Assembly (NCBI GenBank): GCA_016946835.1
Contig: JACVTC010000034.1
Coordinates: 1,371,001 to 1,435,000 of the forward strand
DNA length: 64,000 nucleotides
Direction of reading: 5' to 3'
DNA from: Neocallimastix lanati (nom. inval.)
Lineage: Eukaryota; Neocallimastigomycota; Neocallimastigomycetes; Neocallimastigales; Neocallimastigaceae
The first letter of the stretch is position 1; every line of letters begins with the position of its first letter. A program made the translations under genes and the position numbers. Positions 56,240 through 64,000 of this stretch are shown here, in pieces. The notes beneath the pieces are model-generated. The model had not been told where the DNA came from. It saw nothing but the letters and a program-made list of their open reading frames with translations, and did no database searches.

Positions 56240-56873
56240 CAGTAGTAAAGAAAATATTAATTTTAGTGATGTTGTTCAACCCTTCGACAATGATCCTAAT
56301 GATAATAATTCTCATTCCATTTTTGAACCTTTACCGGATATTTCACGTGATGAAGGTAAACTTGGTGATATTTTTGTAAAGAATGAGCCCTCCTTTGCTC
56401 TCCTAGATATTCCAGAAAGTGCTAAAGGTAATTTCATGGATGATTTAGTAAGAGGAAATCCAGCCCTTCTCACTAATTTTATTTCCAAAGAAGAAGAAGA
56501 AATGAAGAAGGAAAAGGAAAAAGAAAAAGAAAAGGAAAAGAAGAAGAAGAATAAGGATGAAAAGAATATATCTTTTATTAATCACCACCACAAAGGAAAT
56601 CAAACTTTTAATTCTTCTTCTTCCCATTTTTCATCCTCTTCCTATAATGCTGCAGATACCTCTCGTTATTCTCATTCTTCTCGCTCTTCTACCTGTTCTA
56701 CCTGTTCCTGTTCCTCTTCAGGATCCTCCTGCTCTTCCTCCTCTTCCTCCTCCTCTTGTTCCTTAGCCTCTTCAACAACTTCCTATCAACCAAGAGCAAA
56801 ACCAAAACCAGCGACAACAACAGCCGTAGCAACAACCTTCACCTCTACCTCTTCAGCGGCTGCAATGGTTTAA
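54353..56873 (+). CDS. Single-pass LRR membrane protein ('L domain-like'), five exons, 540 aa
   Basis: Exons are 54353-54633, 54807-54878, 55077-55148, 55347-55490 and 55820-56873 (281+72+72+144+1054 nt), with all introns GT-AG and phase 2. Residues 1-22 are a signal peptide (VSTLFLFIILVVTDFSFSLA). A Ser/Thr linker and a Cys-containing N-cap (DCSILKEVF, MNCCKNKAEFLC) precede about five plant-type 24-residue LRRs, such as LKSLNLNNNQLSGTVPETLF. A Cys-containing cap (RFTGTSLC, KLSCDKTLKIC) leads to a transmembrane helix at about 249-270 (VLIGIIIGAVVLIGIFFFLI). It is followed at once by a CCCCCGCCG cluster that may be palmitoylated, then a Ser-rich cytosolic tail of about 260 residues with an acidic/Lys segment and no kinase domain. 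Probably a cell-surface recognition or adhesion protein; ligand unknown. Confidence 0.9.
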
Positions 56874-57108
56874 CACCCTTCCTCCCCTCTATCCCACCAT
56901 AGAATAGAATAGAAATAGAAAAGAACAAAAAAAAAAAATAATAATTATTACCTATATTAAATTAAAATAGATTTAAAAAAAAAAAAAAAAAGGGTAAAAC
57001 GGATAAAAGGAAAGGGGAAAGAATATAAAAAAAAAAAAAAAAAATTTTTTTTTTTGTAATATTATTATATATTATTTTAACCTTTTATTTTTATTTTTTT
57101 TATTTTTA

Positions 57109-57140
<32 letters not shown>

Positions 57141-57365
57141 TTGATATATATATATATATATTTATTTTTTTTTCTATTCTTTATCCTATCTTTCATTTAT
57201 ATATATATATGTATACTATTGCTTTTTTTTTTTTTTTTTTTTTTACTTATATATATGTACTATTGCTTTTTTCTTGTCATGGTTACTATCAATTTCATAC
57301 TTTATTTTTTTTTTTTTTTAATAAAAAAATAAAATAATAAAAATTATTTAAATATATATATATAT

Positions 57366-57396
<31 letters not shown>

Positions 57397-57466
57397 ATTT
57401 TTCGACATTCAATACCTTAATTTTATATATAACAATATATTTATTATGACTATTATTTTTTATTTT

Positions 57467-57503
<37 letters not shown>

Positions 57504-57671
57504 TTATTTTTATTTATTTATTTATTTTATATATATATATATATTTATATATTTAAAAATATTCCATAGTAATTTTATACTTATAAAAAAGTTTTGAAGT
57601 TTAAAATAAAAAATAAAAAAAAAAAAAAAAAAAAAATAGGTAAATAAATTTTAAAAATCAAATCATTAATA
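56874..57671. other. 3' flank of the LRR membrane gene, homopolymer-rich
   Basis: Long A and T runs (for example 57,110-57,135 and 57,469-57,497) and TA repeats. A T-rich ORF near 57,141 is low complexity and not annotated. Confidence 0.6.
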
Positions 57672-57726
57672 ATCTATTTCACCACACCACCTAATCTGTT
57701 AGAATAGGTGGTGTGGTGAAATAGAT
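57672..57726. repeat. Perfect 22-bp inverted repeat (hairpin, 11-nt loop)
   Basis: The arms 57,672-57,693 and 57,705-57,726 are exact reverse complements with a GC-rich core (CACCACACCACCTA / TAGGTGGTGTGGTG), which is striking in this AT-rich spacer. The loop is ATCTGTTAGAA. It lies about 800 bp downstream of the LRR membrane gene. Confidence 0.95.
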
Positions 57727-58155
57727 GGAAAAAAAAATAATAAAAATAAAATAAAATAAAAAAAAAATAAGCTTCAAATATATTGAATTAAATTAAAGTT
57801 GAATGAAGTTGAAAATGGGAATATTTTCAAATAGTAAACTATTACAGTCAATCAATGAATGAATCGAGCTGATAGTATTATATGCATAATTAATATTATT
57901 AAAAAAAAAAAAAATTCTCTACTTTTTTAATATAAAATAATAAATATGTAAATTATAATCAATTTCATTAATAGATATTATCAATATATGAATTTTTATT
58001 ATAATAATATGATTAAGCAAAATTCTATTCCATTAAAATCTAAAAGCAATATTTTCAAAAAAATAATATATAATAAATAAATTTTTATATTAATTACTAA
58101 TTTCATTATTTTTATTATGAACAAAGAAAGAATTTATAAAATAAAAGAAAAATAA
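57727..58155. other. AT-rich spacer
   Basis: No gene is recognised. Confidence 0.55.
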
Positions 58156-58403
58156 TCAGCATTTAAAAATATTAAATGTTCTCTTTTCATTATATGTCAG
58201 AGAGATTCCCATTTTTTTAATAAATCATCCTTTAAATTCTTCTTTTATTTCTTTCTTTTTCTTTTTTTCGAATTATTTTCATTATAATTACAATTTTTTA
58301 AATAATTTATTTAAAAAAACTTTTAATGAAAATAACCATTTTGTCTACAACTTTTTTTATTTAAATTTCAATTTATGAAATTTAAATTATAAAAAAATTG
58401 AAA
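58156..58403 (-). repeat. Hairpin-bearing dispersed repeat, copy 2
   Basis: The reverse complement matches 40,508-40,717 over its full length with some indels. The stem seen in copy 1 (around TATTTTCATTA) is also recognisable here but less perfect. Confidence 0.8.
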
Positions 58404-59870
58404 AACAGACTGAAGAAAAATGACTTCGATTAATCGAAGAAATCAAGTATTTATATTGTTAAAATTTAATATGATTGGCTGATATTGTTTTTATCTTTAT
58501 TTTGATTGATGGAATTAATTAATACTAAAAATTAAAATAATTAAATACTAATAAATAATAAATAATAAATAATAAATAATAAAATGAGAATTTATTAATA
58601 AATAAATAATAAATAATTAAAAGAATATTTATTAATAAATAATAAATAATAAATAATAAAAAAAGTATTTATTAATAAATAATAAATAATAAATAATAAA
58701 TAATAAAAAGAGTATTTATTAATAAATAATAAATAATTATGATTAATAAATAATTGATAATATATAATAAAATATAAATGGAAGTATATAATAACATTTT
58801 AACTTAAAATTACTAATAATTTATAATTCGAGAATTTTATAAATAATTTGCATAATACTATTATGGATTATTGTTATTTTTTCCAAAACAGTGTATGATT
58901 ATTAAAGCATCTCGAAGATTAATATTAAGATTGGGGATTAACTATTAATAATTATAATAAAATAAAATATGCATATTAATTTTTTTTTATTTATTTTAGT
59001 AGTTTTTATTTTAATTTTTTAATTTTTTTATAATAGAAAAAATGGATTCTACATAAATACAAAAAAATATAATTATAAAATAATAAAATTTTTTCATTCT
59101 TATTATATTTATAGTGAAAGATAGTCTATGAATTCCATTTATAAATGATGATTATATAGATATAAATAGATCTCTTTATTTAAAAAAAAATTTTTTTTCT
59201 TTTAATAAATAATTATTAATATACAATAAAGCTTTACTATTAACAATAAGAAATGAATAAAAAACTAAATCAATAATTATAATAATAAAAAAAAAAAGTT
59301 AATTATATAAATTAAAACCATTAAAATACGGATATAGATATATTTTCTCTATATATTAAATGAAAAATATATTTTAAAAATTTATATATTAAATGCTTAC
59401 ATAGATAATATTTATTAATATAAAATCTCTTTTTAATTTTAATTTTTTTTTTTTTTTTTTTAATTTAGATTCTTCTTCTATACAAAAGATCTAATTTATG
59501 ACAAATTAATCAAATCTTCAATTAATCGTCGGATATAAAAATTTTTTTTAATAAAATAATAATTAATAATTAATAATTAAATAATTAAATAATTAAATAA
59601 TTAATAATTAAATAATTAAATAAATAATAATAATAATAATAATTATAAAAGAAATAAAAATAAAAAATAAAATAAAATAAAAATAAAAAAGAGATTATTA
59701 AAATTATTAAAAATTATAATTAAAAAATTTTATGACGTGGACACAGATCCATACATGTTTCATTAATATAAAAAAAGAAAAAAAATTTTTAATACTGAAT
59801 TTTAAGTATTGATAAATATAATATATATTGTATGAAAGATAAAAAGGTTACTATTAACATTATCTAATAA
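58404..59870. other. AT-rich intergenic DNA with short tandem repeats
   Basis: It contains a perfect 16-bp palindrome CTTCGATTAATCGAAG near 58,426 and an AATAAATAAT-based tandem array with recurring TATTTATTAATAAATAAT (about 58,545-58,750). No gene is recognised. Confidence 0.6.
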
Positions 59871-59872
59871 TA

Positions 59873-59918
<46 letters not shown>

Positions 59919-60526
59919 TAACCATTTTAATAAATTCAGTGCTACTTCCTTAAAAAAAAAAAAAAAGTATTTATAATATAATCCTTTAATTTTTTTATTT
60001 TGTTCTAACAATGGATTTAATTATCCTGCAATAGTTTATGTGCATAACCCTTTTAATTTAAACATTTACTATTTAATACATCTACAAACTTTATAATCTT
60101 TATTTTAAATAAATAAACTATTATGCTTGTTTGGCATCGAAAATCCAAATCCAAATCCAAAATCATAAAATAAAGAGATAAAATTTAAGTATACATATAT
60201 AATTTAAATCAATTTAATATTAATAAAATAATAAAATAATAAAGCTTGATAAATAATAATACTTTTTTTAATTTGAAGAGAGCAAAAATAAAAATAAAAT
60301 AAAATGAAATAAAATGAGTAGGATGAAATATGAATATAAAGTACAGATTGAATAAAATACAATAAAATTGAAAAAAAAAAAAGAATAAATTAGTAGTAAA
60401 TAAGTAATAAGTAATAAAAAAATTAATTTAAATATTTTTAATATATATTATATTTATTATATTTAAATTTTTTATTTCATTTTTGGTTTTTATAGAAACA
60501 TAATTTTTAATTAATAAATTTAAGTA

Positions 60527-60580
<54 letters not shown>

Positions 60581-62937
60581 TCTTGTTTCTCTTAATACTT
60601 TTATAATTAATATCAAAATTTTTTTTTGTTTTAATAACTTTTTATATAATATTTTTTTTTTTTATAATTTATTTAATTGATCTCTTTATATATATAATTC
60701 AAATTTTTTTTTTTTTTAATTCAGAGTTCATCTTTTAATTTTTAAATATACAAGTCTTCTTCTCTTCTCTCATTTTTCTTCTTTTTTAATTAAAAAATTT
60801 TCCTTTAATTCATTTTAAATTTTTTTTTTTTTTTAGATATCTATAAAATAAATATATTATTAAATATTTATTTAATATATTAATATTTTATATTTATATA
60901 TTTATAATATTTATATTTTATAATATTTATATTTATAAAATTATATATATATTATATTTATAATATTTTATATTCATGATATTTTATATATATTTATATA
61001 TTTTATATTTATGATATTTTACATATATTCATATTTTAATTAACTTTTTTTTTTTTTCTATTTTTATAATAAAGACTTTTTTGTTAATAATTAAAAAAAA
61101 CAATTAAAACTACACTTTCTATAAATTGTATTACATTCTAATATATTATGAATAGAAATGGTTTTAATATCACTATTGTACTACTTTTAATTTCTATTAT
61201 TTGATATTAATTAAGATTTTTAATTTAAAATTTTAAAATTTTTATTTTTAACCAATAAGAATTCTTTTTAAAAATGAAGATGGTTCAAAAAGTGTGACTA
61301 CACATGTTGAAATTAGATGATTATAATTAGAAATGATAGATAAATTTATGTTAAATATTTATAAATTAATGTATATTTCTTTTTTTTAAAAAATTTTTAT
61401 ATATAATATTATAATTGTATAATACATTTTAATATATTATATATATTAAAAATATGTAATATTGTTAAACTTTATTCTAAGTTTTATTTATAAAATGAAT
61501 TAAAATATATTGTAAAGATGTTAATATAAATATAAATATAATTATAATCATAAAAATATATTATATAAATATAAAAGTATTATAATATTATATATATATA
61601 AAATAAATGAATAATTTTAATATATTAAATCTTCCAACTATAAAATAAAATTTTTATATTTAAAATAAATATATAAACTATTATAAAATAAAAATTAAAC
61701 TATATATATTGTTATATAAATAAGAATATAGATTATATACTTCATTTATAAATAATAATATATTCTAAAGAATAAAAATATAAATTAATTCATTATTTAC
61801 TATTTAAATATTAAAAGTATTATTTATTTAATTATTATTTACTATTCATTTAATTACCATAAATAATTATTTTATTATTTAATTATTCATTCATTCATTT
61901 ATATTTATTTATTTATTTATTTATTTATATAAAGAAAAATAGCAAGATGTGACTTTGACTATTCATTTATTAATATATATATTCTATATATATATTTATT
62001 TATTTATTTATTTATTATATATTGATATATATTTTTATAATTTAATTTGAGGTTTTATTAATGTTTATATATATTTAAAGTTCAAATAAAAAATTATTTT
62101 CTATTGAAACTTACCTAAAAATATATATAAAGGATTATTAATGCCTTTTTTTTTTTTTTTTTTTTTTTAACAAAATCTTTATAAAAATAATATATAATAA
62201 GAAATAATCAAAATTTTCTAAATTTAAAAATTTTTAGAGAAAGTATTAATATTTTATATATAATAATATTCATAAAACGAATCTATTATATATTAAAATA
62301 TTAAAAAAAAAAAAATAAAACGTTAAAGCAATATATTAAAGAAAAAAAAAAGAATTCAGTATTTTTTTTTTTTTTATTTTTTATTTATTAGTATTATATT
62401 AAATAATATTATTTAGTAAATAAGTTTATATAAAGAAGTAATTTTTTTTTTTATTAATAATATTTTAGTAAAAAAACAAAAATAAAATAAAAGTATACAT
62501 ATAAAACTTATTATTCATTCAGTAAATTTTAAAACGCATTATAATATTTATTATTATATAATTTAATTTAAAGGTAAGAATTTTATTTTATTTTTTTTTT
62601 ATGGACTAAAATAAACTAAAGATTAATAAATTAGTCATTGTATATAAAATATTATATATAAATATATTTGTGTTAAAAAAATATATTGGTTATGTAAATT
62701 GTAATATAACCTATTAAACTAATTAAAATAAAAAATATTATTAAATTTTATATATTAGTATTATTAATAATATATATATATATTTTTTATTGTTATAAAA
62801 AAAATTAAAATTTCATCTTCTTTCTTTTTTTTTTTTATATGTATATATTACTTCTACTTCTTCTTTACTAGTTAAAAACTTTTTAATTTTATTTAATTAA
62901 ATACATTACTAATCTATTTATTTGAAAGAAAAACAAA
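59871..62937. other. AT-rich intergenic DNA upstream of the coiled-coil gene
   Basis: (AAT)n lies at about 59,875-59,916, a run of nearly 50 T at about 60,529-60,577, and TATA-rich sequence elsewhere. The segment near 60,320-60,356 is a reverse-complement relative of 826-865. A short coding-like string (NEDGSKSVTTHVEIR, then stop) at about 61,272-61,319 has no supporting neighbours. Confidence 0.55.
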
Positions 62938-63702
62938 ATGAAGATCAAGAGTATTATGAAGAGAAAGACTATCAATAGCACTACTTCCTCTCTTAAGAGT
63001 AAACCTGTAGTTCATGATAATGAAGATAGTACTATCATTAAGGACGATTTCTCTATTCTTCATGATGGTGAAGAAAAAACTTTAATGAATAACAGAAACG
63101 CTAGTACTGAAACTCTTGTTGAAATGGCCGAAAATCAAGCCAAGACTAACCAATTTGATGCTTTCAAGGCTGAAATGCTTAAAATGTTTGAAGAACAAGA
63201 AAAGAAGCACAATGCTATGGTTAGTGTCTTAAATGAAAAAATTGAAAAATTAACTGAAGAAAATGAACAATACCAAACCAAGATCACTGAACTTGAAAAG
63301 AAGTTGAGTGAATTAGAAAATAATAAGGACATGGTTAGTAAGGTTCAAGGTTTAGAACAAAAGGTTGAAAACTTAGAAGATCAATATCTCGAACAAAGTC
63401 AAAGCATTAGTCAAAGAGAAATCTCTGATGATCAAATTGCTCAAACTATAGATTTAGTAGCTCAAAATAATCGTAGTGTCCTTGACCTTCAAAAGAAGGT
63501 CAATGAATTAGAAAAATCAGATGCTAAAATCATTGAAGACCATAGCTTTATGACTAAAGAAGTTGAAAGATTAAATACTTTTGTTATTAACAATGAAGAA
63601 ATTAAGGTAAAAATAAAGAGGAGTAAAAAAAAAGTTTTTTATTTTTAAGAAAAATTTATAAGTATTAAAATAATAAATAATAATATTATTCAATAGGATT
63701 AA
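62938..63702 (+). CDS. Coiled-coil protein, two exons, 224 aa
   Basis: Exon 1 is 62938-63606. At 63,607 GTAAAAATAA is a good donor, and CAATAG ending at 63,696 a good acceptor, leaving a last exon of GAT TAA (63,697-63,702). Without splicing the frame runs on to 63,648, adding a Lys-rich end typical of read-through. Residues 1-60 are basic then acidic (MKIKSIMKRKTINSTTSSLK). From about 65 to 220 heptads dominate, for example NEKIEKLTEENEQYQTKITE and LEQKVENLEDQYLEQSQSIS, so it is probably an elongated parallel coiled coil. No catalytic motif, signal peptide or membrane segment is seen. I do not recognise the family; a structural or tethering role is inferred. Confidence 0.75.
63697..63702 (+). 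other. Two-codon terminal exon (Asp + stop) of the coiled-coil gene
   Basis: The intron of 90 nt (63,607-63,696) is phase 0. The first codons after the acceptor are GAT and TAA. Confidence 0.6.
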
Positions 63703-64000
63703 ATTTTTTTTTAAAATGAATATATAATTAAGTTAGAATAAAATAAAAAAGATATATATATAGATATATATAGAAATATATAGAAATATATAGAAATATA
63801 TAGAAAAATAGAAATATTTTCATATATATTTTTCAATTTTATTGTAATAAGTTATTATTATTTAATATCATTTATAATTTATTATATAATGTATAATATA
63901 TATTTATTATTATTATTATTACATTATTTTGCTTTAATTTATATATTGATTATTATTATTATATTTAATTATAATATTAATTTAATTTTACGGTTTATTA
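63703..64000. other. AT-rich 3' flank with a 10-bp tandem repeat
   Basis: Four copies of TAGAAATATA occur at about 63,770-63,810. The remainder is AT-rich without a gene. Confidence 0.7.

Noticed and set aside
61272-61319. Coding-like string NEDGSKSVTTHVEIR followed by stop
   Set aside because: Too short, no partner exons or acceptor with matching frame found; likely chance or a lost fragment.

Overview
The window looks like nuclear DNA of a very AT-rich eukaryote. Long A/T homopolymers and micro- and minisatellites separate islands of coding sequence. Several genes carry short GT-AG introns, start codons sit directly behind A-rich leaders, and transposon relics are frequent. AT-richness, 'L domain-like' LRR membrane proteins, LINEs ending in poly(A) and a FLYWCH/MULE relic together fit an anaerobic gut fungus (Neocallimastigomycota) best. 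That assignment is an inference from style; another AT-rich protist or fungus is possible. No rRNA gene, CRISPR array or convincing tRNA was seen.

Layout. 1-5 kb: a 57-bp minisatellite, a (TTTTA)n tract, an inverted-repeat element built from GCATTTCGCCA motifs, and a decayed MULE-type DNA transposon (transposase on the minus strand, 2549-3963) with imperfect terminal inverted repeats. 5-10.2 kb: low-complexity DNA without a supportable gene. 10,221-11,315: a six-exon gene for a 114-residue AMPK-beta-type glycogen-binding (CBM48) protein that needs a 5-nt micro-exon. 13.3-19 kb: LINE pieces, one long but internally deleted LINE, and a Ty1/copia fossil. 19-21.1 kb: tandem modules of about 290 bp with large AT microsatellites.

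21,324-38,843: one uninterrupted 5,839-codon ORF for a giant protein with six AAA-like modules, a linker of about 2,500 residues, three VWA domains and a Rossmann/GATase-like segment. It is midasin-like in plan but not an ordinary midasin, and it is the most notable object here. 39.7-41.2 kb: a LINE fragment, one copy of a hairpin-bearing dispersed repeat and an unexplained GC-richer island. 43,584-46,296: a four-exon cytosolic LRR protein with Lys-rich ends. 47.4-50 kb: an older LINE split by a younger 5'-truncated LINE with an 11-bp target-site duplication. 50,830-51,600 (minus): an O6-alkylguanine-DNA alkyltransferase with a Lys/Glu repeat tail. 54,353-56,873: a five-exon LRR membrane protein whose repeat exons are 72 or 144 nt and all phase 2. 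56.9-62.9 kb: AT-rich spacer with a perfect 22-bp hairpin and the second hairpin-repeat copy. 62,938-63,702: a coiled-coil protein whose last exon appears to be one codon plus stop.

The host genes do not form an obvious pathway. They are independent eukaryotic loci covering glycogen/AMPK-type binding, AAA/VWA mechanoenzyme-like function, LRR interaction proteins, DNA repair and a coiled coil.
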